Shown: positions 26,001 to 32,903 of the stretch, piece after piece | Layout: each line of letters begins with the position of its first letter | Numbering within the stretch: the first letter of the stretch is position 1 | Assembly: GCA_017466825.1 (NCBI GenBank) | Contig: JAFTTJ010000021.1 | Location: forward strand, 1 to 44,528 | Origin: Clostridia bacterium | GTDB lineage: Bacteria; Bacillota; Clostridia; Christensenellales; Borkfalkiaceae | Reading direction: 5' to 3' | Length of the DNA: 44,528 nucleotides | Translations under genes and position numbers: made by a program | The notes under the pieces: generated by a model | Databases searched by the model: none | Told to the model about the DNA's origin: nothing | Seen by the model: the letters and a program-made list of their open reading frames with translations, nothing else

Positions 26001-26027
26001 AAAGCGCGGAATAAAAACCGCGCTTTT
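26001..26027 (+). terminator. Intrinsic terminator after the APC permease
   Basis: AAAGCGCGG and CCGCGCTTTT pair around an A-rich loop, starting 6 bp after the stop codon. The symmetrical A/T flanks allow use on either strand. Confidence 0.85.
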
Positions 26028-26098
26028 AAAGTTGATTTTGCTTTGAAGCGTTTTCTATTTTTGCGCGCTATTGCAAAGGTTAAAAATTAAGGAGATTT

Positions 26099-27193
26099 AT
26101 GGCAAAACAAATTAGTAAAATCGTAATTACGGGCGGACCGTGCGCAGGCAAAACGACGGGACTTAGTAGAATTCAAGCCGAGTTTACAAAACTCGGCTAC
26201 ACGGTAATTTTTATCGGCGAAACGGCAACCGAACTAATAACGGGTGGCGTTGCTCCGTGGACGCTTGAAAGAAACGTAGACTATCAAATTTGTCAAATGA
26301 AGTTGCAACTCGAAAAGGAAAAGATTTTTAACCTTGCCGCAAACAAAATGAAGGGTAGCGACAAGGTGCTAATCGTATGCGATAGGGGAGCGATGGATAA
26401 TAAAGCCTATATGACGGATGACGATTTTAAACTCGCATTAAAAGAGTTAAACCTTAACGAAACTCAACTTTTGGGGGAGTACGACGCCGTTTTTCATCTA
26501 GTTACCGCCGCCAAAGGCGCAGTAGAATTTTACACCCTTTCAAACAATCAAGCGCGTACCGAAACTGTCGAGCAGGCTATTGAAAAGGACGATAGACTCG
26601 TTTCCGCTTGGACGGGGCACGCTCATTTTAGGGTGATTGACAATTCGTGCGGATTTGAAGAAAAAATGAAGAAGTTGATCTCTGAAATTTTGGTGTTTTT
26701 AGGCGAGCCAGAACCCCTTGAAATCGAGCGTAAATACCTTATCGAATACCCCGACGTCAGCGCGTTAGAGTCTAACCCTAATTGCAGGCGCGTAGAGATT
26801 ATTCAAACCTATTTAAAGTCAGCAGACGGCGAAGAAGTTAGAGTAAGACAAAGGGGGGAAAATGGCAATTATCTTTATTACAAAACGATTAAAAGAAAGT
26901 TGGACGGCGTAAAGAGAGTGGAGATTGAAAGTAGACTTTCAAAGGACGAGTACCTTGCCCTTTTGATGGACGCCGATACGAGTAAAAGGCAAATTCGCAA
27001 GACGAGATATTGTTTAACCTATCAAAATCAGTATTTTGAAATAGACGTTTATCCTTTCTGGCAAGATAGGGCTATTATGGAAATTGAACTTGCAAGCGAA
27101 GATGAAAAGATAACTTTCCCTTCCTTTATAAAGGTGATAAAGGAAGTTACCTTAGACGACGCTTATAAAAACTCGTCGCTTGCGAAAATATAG
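26099..27193 (+). CDS. P-loop ATPase (AAA_28-like) fused to a CYTH domain
   Basis: A 364-residue two-domain protein. Residues 7-200 are a nucleotide kinase-like P-loop domain: Walker A GGPCAGKTT (12-20), IVCDRGAMDN as the likely Walker B/DRG, and FYTLSNNQARTETVEQA. Residues about 203-364 are a CYTH/triphosphate tunnel domain: E208-I-E210-R-K212 gives the ExExK motif, followed by basic and acidic strands (EVRVRQRGENGNYLYYKTIKR, YFEIDVYPFW, IMEIEL). Eukaryotic Ttd14 has the same pair of domains; the bacterial versions are uncharacterised as far as I know. Substrate could be a phosphorylated nucleotide, polyphosphate or a lipid head group; this is open. It is preceded by AAGGAG and followed, 1 bp after the stop codon, by a copy of the dispersed motif. 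Confidence 0.85.
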   Translation: MAKQISKIVITGGPCAGKTTGLSRIQAEFTKLGYTVIFIGETATELITGGVAPWTLERNVDYQICQMKLQLEKEKIFNLAANKMKGSDKVLIVCDRGAMDNKAYMTDDDFKLALKELNLNETQLLGEYDAVFHLVTAAKGAVEFYTLSNNQARTETVEQAIEKDDRLVSAWTGHAHFRVIDNSCGFEEKMKKLISEILVFLGEPEPLEIERKYLIEYPDVSALESNPNCRRVEIIQTYLKSADGEEVRVRQRGENGNYLYYKTIKRKLDGVKRVEIESRLSKDEYLALLMDADTSKRQIRKTRYCLTYQNQYFEIDVYPFWQDRAIMEIELASEDEKITFPSFIKVIKEVTLDDAYKNSSLAKI

Positions 27194-27215
27194 TAATAAT
27201 CGACTTATAGACGGG
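27194..27215 (+). repeat. Dispersed motif copy 1 (TAATAATCGACTTATAGACG)
   Basis: First of six + strand copies of the core AATCGACTTATAGA. It sits in the 35-bp gap between two genes, and its GACGGGG end may serve as the ribosome site of the next gene. Confidence 0.85.
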
Positions 27216-27228
27216 GTTTTTAATTGAA

Positions 27229-27822
27229 ATGAAGATTTACGACGTATCGCAGGAAGTCTATTCTTGCCAAGTTTACAAAGGCGATCCAAGCCCTAAAAAG
27301 AATATAGTTTATTCAATGGATAAAGGGGACGTTTACAATATGAGCGAGTTTTCAATGTGCGCTCACAACGGCACTCATATCGACGCTCCCTATCATTTTT
27401 ACCCTAGGGGAAAGGGCGTTGACCAAATTTCGCTCGAAAAGACCGTTGGCTACGCCTTCGTCTGTGAGTGGGATGGGGAAATCGACGCTGACGGCGCAAG
27501 AGAAATTTTACGCCGAGCAAACGAACGTAGCGCTGAATGCGCAAAAAGGATACTTTTAAAAGGCAAAGCCGTCGTAACTTGCGATAGCGCAAGGGTTTTT
27601 GTGGATAGCGGAGTCGTTTTAGTCGGTAACGAATCTCAAACGGTAGGCCCTGAGAATTCGCCTAGAAAAGTCCATCTTATTTTGCTTGAAAGAGAAGTGG
27701 TTTTGCTTGAAGGAATTAAGCTCGAAAAGGTGGATGCGGGCGAGTATTTTCTCTTTTGCGCGCCCTTAAATTTAGCGGGAGCGGACGGCGCGCCGTGTAG
27801 AGCCGTGTTAATTGGTAAATAA
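27229..27822 (+). CDS. Cyclase / kynurenine formamidase-like metal hydrolase
   Basis: A 197-residue member of the cyclase family (PF04199), which includes KynB-type arylformamidases and other Zn or Mn amide/ester hydrolases. The motif AHNGTHIDAPYH gives the metal ligands His46, His50, Asp52 and probably His56. The start DVSQEVYS..VYKGDP is also typical. The C-terminal part (VVLLEGIKLEKVDAGEYFLFCAPLNLAGADGAPCRAVLI) fits family end sequences. No tryptophan catabolism genes are nearby, so a kynurenine substrate should not be assumed. The ribosome site is weak (GACGGGG, 14 bases before ATG) and lies in the dispersed motif. Confidence 0.85.
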   Translation: MKIYDVSQEVYSCQVYKGDPSPKKNIVYSMDKGDVYNMSEFSMCAHNGTHIDAPYHFYPRGKGVDQISLEKTVGYAFVCEWDGEIDADGAREILRRANERSAECAKRILLKGKAVVTCDSARVFVDSGVVLVGNESQTVGPENSPRKVHLILLEREVVLLEGIKLEKVDAGEYFLFCAPLNLAGADGAPCRAVLIGK

Positions 27823-27844
27823 TTCGACAAATTTCGTAATTTAC

Positions 27845-27874
27845 TTGACAAATTAGGGGTAATAGTAATATATT
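27845..27874 (+). promoter_or_regulatory. Promoter of the small membrane protein gene
   Basis: TTGACA (27845-27850), an 18-base spacer and TATATT (27869-27874). Transcription would begin about 25 bp before the ATG at 27908. Confidence 0.7.
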
Positions 27875-27907
27875 AAATGTATATTATTCAATTAGTGGGG
27901 TGTTTTT

Positions 27908-28117
27908 ATGTTTGAATTACCGTTGATAGTTATTTTAGGCATAATTGCGGTAATCGCTCTTATTTGGATTAGCGGAAAAATTATAAAAATAGCAATTCTC
28001 GTCGCCATAATTGCTGCAATCGGCGCACTAGTTTTTAATTGGTTGTTTGGCGGTGGCGATTCTTCTACTGCAATGCTTTGCGTTCAAAACCTTTTTACGG
28101 CGATTGTTTGTTTATAA
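27908..28117 (+). CDS. Small membrane protein, 69 residues
   Basis: The protein is hydrophobic for nearly its whole length, with two likely membrane segments (about 4-22 and 26-47) split by GKIIK, and a short tail with GGGDSS. It has its own consensus-like promoter and a GTGGGGTG ribosome site. I do not recognise a family. Short proteins of this kind are often envelope stress or membrane-complex subunits, but nothing here shows which. The region after it (28118-28173) is A/T-rich with no clear terminator. Confidence 0.65.
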   Translation: MFELPLIVILGIIAVIALIWISGKIIKIAILVAIIAAIGALVFNWLFGGGDSSTAMLCVQNLFTAIVCL

Positions 28118-28173
28118 ATAGCATTTTTTTATAAAAAAATATTTAAATTATACTAAAAAATTTTAAATAGGTA

Positions 28174-28202
28174 TTGACACTCCCGTTTGGGAGTGGTATA
28201 AT
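28174..28202 (+). promoter_or_regulatory. Consensus promoter with a perfect palindrome in the spacer
   Basis: TTGACA (28174-28179), a 17-base spacer and TATAAT (28197-28202) form an ideal sigma-A promoter. The spacer carries CACTCCCGTTTGGGAGTG (28178-28195), two perfect 7-base arms. A dimeric repressor site between -35 and -10 is the likely reading. Confidence 0.8.
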
Positions 28203-28249
28203 ATACAATATAAAAACAAAAATAAAATTATTTTAAGGAGAGTAAAACT

Positions 28250-28471
28250 ATGACTTACAAAATCGTACCCGGTCCTCAAGCGGTATCAATCAAAGGCGGC
28301 AACTTCCAAAGCGCATGCGATCTTTTTGCAGACATCATCAATCGTGAAGCAGAAGGCGGTTGGAAATACGTTGCTATGGAAACTATCGAAACCCAAGAAA
28401 CCAAGGGTTGTATTAAGAAAGAAGTAGAAGTTAACTACATCTACATGCTTATCTTTGCTAAGGAAAACTAA
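28250..28471 (+). CDS. DUF4177 domain protein
   Basis: A 73-residue protein, nearly all one DUF4177-type domain: YKIVPGPQAVSIKGGNFQSACDLFADIINREAEGGWKYVAMETI followed by a beta strand (YIYMLIFAKEN). Domains of this kind are small alpha/beta folds of unknown function, often beside membrane proteins. Expression should be high: consensus promoter, TAAGGAG ribosome site, and codons of common type. It ends 2 bp before a TTG-started gene for a YidD-type protein, so the two are co-transcribed. Confidence 0.8.
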   Translation: MTYKIVPGPQAVSIKGGNFQSACDLFADIINREAEGGWKYVAMETIETQETKGCIKKEVEVNYIYMLIFAKEN

Positions 28472-28473
28472 AA

Positions 28474-28956
28474 TTGGATTCATCTGAAAAAGAAAAATTT
28501 TTTGACCATATGCCGACAGCCGAAGAATTGGCGTCGGCATATTCTCAATTACAAATAAATGACCCAACTTCGGTGCATTACAAAAGGATAAACGTTCGCC
28601 CTAAACTTCATTTGTTTAGGGTTTTACTGTACGTTATAATTACGCTTTGTTCGGCGCTCACTCTTTCGTTTGGGTGTTTCGCCCTTACCGAATCGGTTTT
28701 AGCGTCGGTACTTGTCGGCGTGGGAGTCGTGATTATTACGCTCGTTTTAATGGCGAAACCCGTTATTATATGGCTCGTAATGCTATACCAAAACCTTGCG
28801 CCCGACTGGGTAAGGAACGATTGTCGTTTCGAGCCGTCTTGCTCGAATTATATGATTCAAGCAGTAGAAAAATACGGTGTTATTAAAGGCGTTGCCAAGG
28901 GCATTGATAGGCTAATGAGATGTACGCCGCCTAATGGGGGTATCGACAACCCTTAA
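28474..28956 (+). CDS. yidD: YidD-domain membrane protein with an extra N-terminal membrane region
   Basis: A 160-residue protein starting at TTG 28474, 10 bp after AAGGA inside the end of the previous gene; an ATG at 28510 is the alternative but has no ribosome site. Residues about 48-95 hold two hydrophobic segments. Residues about 98-160 are YidD: MLYQNLAPDWVRNDCRFEPSCSNYMIQAVEKYGV...RLMRCTPPNGGIDNP, with the conserved CRF.PSCS..Y..A...G core. YidD helps the YidC insertase place proteins in the membrane and is normally about 70-90 residues, usually beside rnpA and yidC. Here it is fused to extra membrane helices and sits alone, so it is a diverged paralogue rather than the housekeeping copy. 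Its stop codon is part of the following repeat. Confidence 0.8.
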   Translation: MDSSEKEKFFDHMPTAEELASAYSQLQINDPTSVHYKRINVRPKLHLFRVLLYVIITLCSALTLSFGCFALTESVLASVLVGVGVVIITLVLMAKPVIIWLVMLYQNLAPDWVRNDCRFEPSCSNYMIQAVEKYGVIKGVAKGIDRLMRCTPPNGGIDNP

Positions 28957-29140
28957 AGGCTTATCTACTTCGCCCCGCGTCGTTTCTGCAAGTGCTTGCC
29001 GACTGGGATGACCGGCAAGGTCTATCCCATCCGTCAACCCCTTGCGAGCCTAGCGGTGCTCGCATCTAAGCCTTTAAATCAACTCGAAAAGGCTGACCGA
29101 CAAGGTCTACCAAGTCTTTTCAGGCTCACGAGCGCGTCGC
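28953..29140 (+). repeat. Structured intergenic repeat, module A, two copies
   Basis: Copy 1 spans about 28953-29072 (TTAAAGGCTTATCTACTTCG ... GCATCTAAGCC) and a shorter copy 2 spans about 29073-29140. Copy 1 has a hairpin at 29004-29029 (TGGGATGACC, loop GGCAA, GGTC-T-ATCCCA with one bulged T) and a second at 29044-29063 (GCGAGC/GCTCGC). Related copies near the window end keep the hairpin while changing the outer pairs. The repeat begins at the YidD stop codon. Confidence 0.8.
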
Positions 29141-29550
29141 AAATCGGCTTTTTGTCAGCCAACCGCAAAATGCGGTTAGCAAGACTTTATAGCCGTTTGC
29201 TCCTTTTCCCAAAAATTCTTTTGCAGAGCAAAATTATTTTCGGGATATATGGAAAAGCACGCCGTAGGGGATGGGTTTGCTCCTCCTATCAAACCAAGGT
29301 TTGGTTTTAATCGGCTTTTTGTCAACCAACCGCAAAATGCGGTTAGCAAGACTTTATAGCCGTTTGCTCCTTTTCCCAAAAATTCTTTTGCAAAGCAAAA
29401 TTATTTTCGGGATAGTGTTAAAGCATACCGTAGGGGAATGCTTCTCCTGTCAAACTAAGAGTTGTTTTAAACGACTTTTTATAAACAGCGAGATTATAAA
29501 GGATGCAACGTCACGTTGCCGTAGGGGAGGGGCTTGCTCCTCCCGTCAAA
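29141..29550 (+). repeat. Tandem intergenic repeat, module B, two full copies and one partial
   Basis: Unit of 167 bp: 29142-29308 and 29309-29468 are highly similar (CGGCTTTTTGTCA..CCAACC, GCAAAATGCGGTTAGCAAG, TTTGCTCCTTTTCCCAAAAA, GCCGTAGGGGA...CTCCT). A diverged third copy ends in GTAGGGGAGGGGCTTGCTCC TCCCGTC near 29550. Hairpin CCAACCGCAAAATGCGGTTAG recurs. Part of the unit appears in reverse orientation at the window start. The rest of the gap up to 29656 shows nothing recognisable. Confidence 0.85.
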
Positions 29551-29656
29551 TAAAACCTTATTGGGTGGAGTTTAGCCACGCTCTTACGAAATCTTGTTGA
29601 ATAAGTCTTAATTGTAAAAGTCAGCCTATAAGGCGATTAAACACTAAAATCAAATA

Positions 29657-29687
29657 AAAACTCGGCTTAAAAAGCCGAGTTTTTTTA
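29657..29687. terminator. Bidirectional terminator at the end of the FliB-like gene
   Basis: AAAACTCGGCTT and AAGCCGAGTTTTTTT pair around AAA. The T-run on the + strand overlaps the stop codon of the - strand gene; the A-rich left side gives a U-run for - strand transcripts. Confidence 0.85.
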
Positions 29688-30596
29688 TAGTTTCGTAAAA
29701 GCCGAAAGGATTTGTTCTTGATTGTCTAAAGAGTATTCTATTTCTTCTGAAATCGTTACCGCTAATGAAACTGTGCCGTCGATATCCGTAACGCAAGCGT
29801 TAATTATCGAAGAAATGAGTAGTCTTAGCAAAAATAAGCAAAAACCAAGCGTTTTCCTAAACTCGTCGGGGTTTTGCGCGGTCGGTAAGTGTCTGTATGC
29901 AAAATAAGCAAAAGCCCTTTCGCAAAAAGTTTCTAAATTTTTAGGGCAAACGCTCAAATTAGAATAATTCAAAAATAGCGCCCTGTGATCTTCGTTTAAA
30001 TATTCTAAAGAATTTATAATCTTCTTCCATCTTTCGTCGGTTTGTTCTTTGGGGCTAACTAAAAAAGTACGCTCAATCTCTTCAATTCTATCACTTAAAG
30101 TGGTTTGTCTATCGCCGATAATTTTAAATATTTTATCAAGCGCGTTTGAGCAGTCGTAGGGTGGCAACTCTTCAAAATAATCTACGTCCGCAGTCTTTAC
30201 AAAATCGGCGTAACCGTCAGTCGTTAAAACGAGTTTACAAGCGGTGGGGCAACTGATTCCAAGCCCAACTTCAAGCCCACGCGCCGTGCGATTATAAAAT
30301 CTTGGGTGTTCACGGCAAATATCGCAAAGATACTCTTCGCCGTAATCAATTATAATTTTGCATAGCCCGTCATTGTTTAAATGTGGGCAACGCTTACCTT
30401 TAACGAGTTTAAAGTGGGGTGGGTTTTTCTTGGTTAAACTGCGCCTAATCGCGTCGGCGTAGTCGCCTTTTAGGTTGGCGTATTTTTCTTGTGTTTTAGA
30501 GTCGATTTCGATTTGCCAACCTATACAGCAACTGTGCGCGCAATCTTTGGCAATGCACTTAAAATCTTTATAATATCTAGGCACAAAAACTTCCAT
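29685..30596 (-). CDS. FliB-family (flagellin lysine-N-methylase-like) Cys-cluster protein
   Basis: A 303-residue protein with the N-terminal Cys pattern of the YkgJ/FliB family: VPRYYKDFKCIAKDCAHSCCIGWQIEID, then CPHLNNDGLCKI, YLCDICREHPRFYN and GLGISCPTACKLVL. These cysteines are thought to hold a metal or Fe-S cluster. FliB methylates flagellin lysines in Salmonella, but no flagellar gene is in this window and many clostridial homologues occur without flagella, so the substrate is open. It is shorter than the about 390-residue Salmonella protein, lacking part of the C-terminal half. A weak AAGGA lies 13 bases before ATG. It follows the AraC gene by 52 bp and is probably read from the same promoter. 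Confidence 0.75.
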   Translation of the reverse strand: MEVFVPRYYKDFKCIAKDCAHSCCIGWQIEIDSKTQEKYANLKGDYADAIRRSLTKKNPPHFKLVKGKRCPHLNNDGLCKIIIDYGEEYLCDICREHPRFYNRTARGLEVGLGISCPTACKLVLTTDGYADFVKTADVDYFEELPPYDCSNALDKIFKIIGDRQTTLSDRIEEIERTFLVSPKEQTDERWKKIINSLEYLNEDHRALFLNYSNLSVCPKNLETFCERAFAYFAYRHLPTAQNPDEFRKTLGFCLFLLRLLISSIINACVTDIDGTVSLAVTISEEIEYSLDNQEQILSAFTKL

Positions 30597-30625
30597 AAAA
30601 ATTCGTGATCCTTATTATAATTTGC

Positions 30626-30643
30626 TAATAATCGACTTATAGA
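30626..30643 (+). repeat. Dispersed motif copy 2
   Basis: TAATAATCGACTTATAGA lies between two - strand genes but is on the + strand like all other exact copies. Confidence 0.85.
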
Positions 30644-30648
30644 GCCGT

Positions 30649-31500
30649 TTATTTATATTGTTTACGATATTCTTTAGGGGTTAAATCAGTTTGCTTTTTA
30701 AAAAATCTACAAAAGTAAGCCGAACTTTCAAAACCTAGTTGGCTAGATATTTCGGCAATCGACTTGTCACTTTTTATAAGCAGTTCCTTTATTTTATCCG
30801 TCTTTTTTATCGCTACGTAATTTACGAAGGTCTGTCCCGTATGGGCTTTAAAATCTTTGCAAAACGCCGAGCGGTTAGTGCTGAATAAAAAGGCGAGTTC
30901 GTCTAGGGTAATCTTTTCCATAAAATGCGCGTCGACGTAAGTTATCACTTCGTCAAAGCGCTTTACTTCGCCGTCGTACTCTTCGTGCTTTGCTAAAACG
31001 TGTTTTCTGATAAGTTCAATCAAAAAGATTTCAAGTAGGGAGCGGAGTAGTTGTTCGCTACCAAAGATCTGATTTTCCTTTTTTTTCATATCGTAAAGAA
31101 CTTTGTCGTAAGGCGGAGCAAACACGTTTCGCCCTTCTTTAATAATTCTTGCAATTTGCTTTTTTTCACGCTCGTCTAGTCTAATCTTATTTTCCGAAAA
31201 AAATTTAAGAAGGGGGCTATTACATTCAAAACCGAGTATGACGATAGTCGTCTTTTTGTTCTTGTGGGTGGCGAGAGAGTGCAGTTCGTTAGCGCCGTGA
31301 ATAATCATCTCGTCCTTTTTGAGTTTGCCTTTAAAATTATCGCCTTCAATCTTTAAAACGCCCGAGTAGGAAAACAATAGTTCGCAAAAGGGGTGTTTGT
31401 CCTTTTGCGTTTGTTTACTTTCTTCAAACTCGAAAAAGTGAACGTTTGCAATTTTTGTTACTTGCAGAGAATTGCTAAGTTGTTTAAGTTTAAATTCCAT
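30649..31500 (-). CDS. AraC-family transcriptional regulator, leaderless start
   Basis: A 283-residue regulator from ATG 31498-31500. N-terminal cupin-like sensing domain (HPFCELLFSYSGVLKIEGDNFKGKLKKDEMIIHGANELHSL), then two HTH motifs at the C-terminus (ITLDELAFLFSTNRSAFCKDFKAHTG and SIAEISSQLGFESSAYFCRFFKKQTDLTPKEYRKQY), the last being the AraC signature. A longer reading from GTG 31558-31560 adds 20 residues but starts upstream of a strong promoter, so I reject it. The -10 hexamer ends only 6 bases before this ATG, leaving no room for a ribosome site, so the mRNA should be leaderless. The gene faces the creatinase-like M24 gene, its probable target. Confidence 0.88.
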   Translation of the reverse strand: MEFKLKQLSNSLQVTKIANVHFFEFEESKQTQKDKHPFCELLFSYSGVLKIEGDNFKGKLKKDEMIIHGANELHSLATHKNKKTTIVILGFECNSPLLKFFSENKIRLDEREKKQIARIIKEGRNVFAPPYDKVLYDMKKKENQIFGSEQLLRSLLEIFLIELIRKHVLAKHEEYDGEVKRFDEVITYVDAHFMEKITLDELAFLFSTNRSAFCKDFKAHTGQTFVNYVAIKKTDKIKELLIKSDKSIAEISSQLGFESSAYFCRFFKKQTDLTPKEYRKQYK

Positions 31501-31506
31501 AAAAAT

Positions 31507-31536
31507 ATTGTAATAAAAAGGTCGGTGTTTTGTCAA
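31507..31536 (-). promoter_or_regulatory. Promoter of the AraC gene
   Basis: On the - strand: TTGACA (31531-31536), an 18-base spacer and TACAAT (31507-31512). The expected start of transcription coincides with the A of the ATG at 31500. Confidence 0.8.
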
Positions 31537-31565
31537 GGTAAATATAATAAAAATTTTCACAAAAT

Positions 31566-31628
31566 TTACGATTGTTCAATTTTAACTTACGATTTTCTAA
31601 TGACAAATCTCCTTAAATTGTTTATAAT
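31566..31628 (+). promoter_or_regulatory. Promoter of the M24 gene with a 21-bp-spaced direct repeat
   Basis: ATGACA (31600-31605), a 17-base spacer and TATAAT (31623-31628) form the promoter. Just upstream, TTACGATT occurs at 31566-31573 and again at 31587-31594, exactly 21 bp apart and in the same orientation, with the near copy 5 bp from the -35. This is the usual geometry for an AraC-type activator. Confidence 0.75.
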
Positions 31629-31679
31629 TAAACAAAAAAGGCAAATTGGAGTCTTCCAAGCGTCAAAAAGGAGATAATT

Positions 31680-32852
31680 ATGGGTAGAGTTTGCATCCCT
31701 GATTGGGAATATCAAGAGAGAATAAAAAAAGCGGCAAAACTTATTGCCGAACGTGGACTTGACGTAATGGTAGTCGCTTCGACTGAAAGCGATTACGCTA
31801 ACGCTCGTTATTTTTCAGGTTTTTGGCCACTTTTTGAAAGGGCAGGCGTAGCCATTTCCGCTAAGGGCGACGCGGCGCTTTTAGTTGGACCTGAGTCTGC
31901 GGTTTTCGGTAAAGACTTTGGTAAATTAGAAAAAGTTTTCGTGTTAAAAGAGTTCAGAGAGTCGGCAGATCCGTCTTATCCCGAACTTATCCCCAGCACC
32001 TTTAACGAAGTTTTCAAAGCTATCGGCGTTACGGGCGAAAATATTAAAATAGGTCTTGGCAGTTACGTTGAATGCACTCTTCCCATTTACGAAGGTCTTA
32101 AAAATTCCTTCCCCAAGGCGGAAATCGTAAAGTGTAACGATATTATGGTGAGCCTTCGTCAAATCAAGTCGGAAAACGAACTCGCTTGTATTAGAGAGGG
32201 TTTCCGCATTATCGAACTCGCTACCGACGAAGTTATAAGAAGCTTAAAGCCGGGCGTAACCGAACTTCAAATGGTCGGCGTTGCTCAACGCGTTATCTAT
32301 GAAAACGGCGCTGAATACGAAGGTCTTCCCATGTACGTTTTCAGCGAAGAAAGCACTCGTCACGCAATTTCTCGTTCGAGATATAGAGAGATTAAAAAAG
32401 GCGATATCGTTCAACTCAACTTGTCCGCTAAAATAGACGGATACTCGCCGTCGATTGGGCTTCCCGTCGTAATGGGTAAACTCGAAGGCGAAAGAAGAGA
32501 AATCGTCGATTTTTGCCGTAAGATGCACGAGTGGACGGAAAGTCAGTTAAAAGCAGGCGTTTACGCTGACGACGTTGCAAAGAGATTTTTGCAAATGTAT
32601 AAAGACGCAGGCTATGAAAAGAATTACGTTTACGGACCTTGCCACGGCACGGGTATGATTGAAGTTGAAGCGCCTTGGATGGAAACGTCCACCCACTACC
32701 CCTTACAGGAAAATATGACTTTCCAAATCGATACCTTTATTTCAGGTCCTACTTTTGGTTGTCGTTGGGAAAAGGGCGTTGCAATCAAAAAAGACGGTTG
32801 CGAGTCCTATACCGATTACTTAAAGAAAGGTATTATCGAACTCGACGTTTAA
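31680..32852 (+). CDS. M24-family creatinase-like protein with degenerate metal site
   Basis: A 390-residue pita-bread-fold protein (creatinase/Xaa-Pro peptidase family M24). N-terminal domain about 1-150; catalytic-type domain about 160-390, with the family order GDIVQLNLSAKIDGYSPSIG, GPCHGTGM, ENMTFQIDTF and GCRWEKGVAIKKDG. Aligned by eye to E. coli PepP, the five metal ligands Asp/Asp/His/Glu/Glu become Asn247/Ser258/His322/Asp351/Glu364. Two-metal peptidase chemistry is therefore unlikely; creatinase itself uses this fold without metals and keeps the His. The enzyme may cleave a C-N bond in a small guanidino or N-substituted substrate, by inference. It starts after AAAGGAG, has its own promoter and terminator, and is opposed by an AraC gene. 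Confidence 0.85.
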   Translation: MGRVCIPDWEYQERIKKAAKLIAERGLDVMVVASTESDYANARYFSGFWPLFERAGVAISAKGDAALLVGPESAVFGKDFGKLEKVFVLKEFRESADPSYPELIPSTFNEVFKAIGVTGENIKIGLGSYVECTLPIYEGLKNSFPKAEIVKCNDIMVSLRQIKSENELACIREGFRIIELATDEVIRSLKPGVTELQMVGVAQRVIYENGAEYEGLPMYVFSEESTRHAISRSRYREIKKGDIVQLNLSAKIDGYSPSIGLPVVMGKLEGERREIVDFCRKMHEWTESQLKAGVYADDVAKRFLQMYKDAGYEKNYVYGPCHGTGMIEVEAPWMETSTHYPLQENMTFQIDTFISGPTFGCRWEKGVAIKKDGCESYTDYLKKGIIELDV

Positions 32853-32903
32853 GCCTTGCCAAAAAGCGGGTTGCCGTACTGCTTGATTAGTGAGAAAAAG
32901 TGT

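Noticed and set aside
29141-29550. Possible CRISPR array from the tandem repeats
   Set aside because: Unit length is 167 bp, only two good copies, and no short repeat/spacer alternation or cas genes.
28996-29600. Two overlapping + strand ORFs of 104 and 109 codons
   Set aside because: They lie entirely in the tandem repeat modules, repeat the same stretch of residues because the DNA is duplicated, and have no ribosome site.
31501-31560. GTG start adding 20 residues to the AraC protein
   Set aside because: The strong promoter lies downstream of this GTG, so the extension would not be in the transcript, and the added residues do not match the family.
31393-31677. 94-codon + strand ORF opposite the AraC gene
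   Set aside because: It covers the divergent promoter region and the regulator on the other strand, and runs into the start of the M24 gene.
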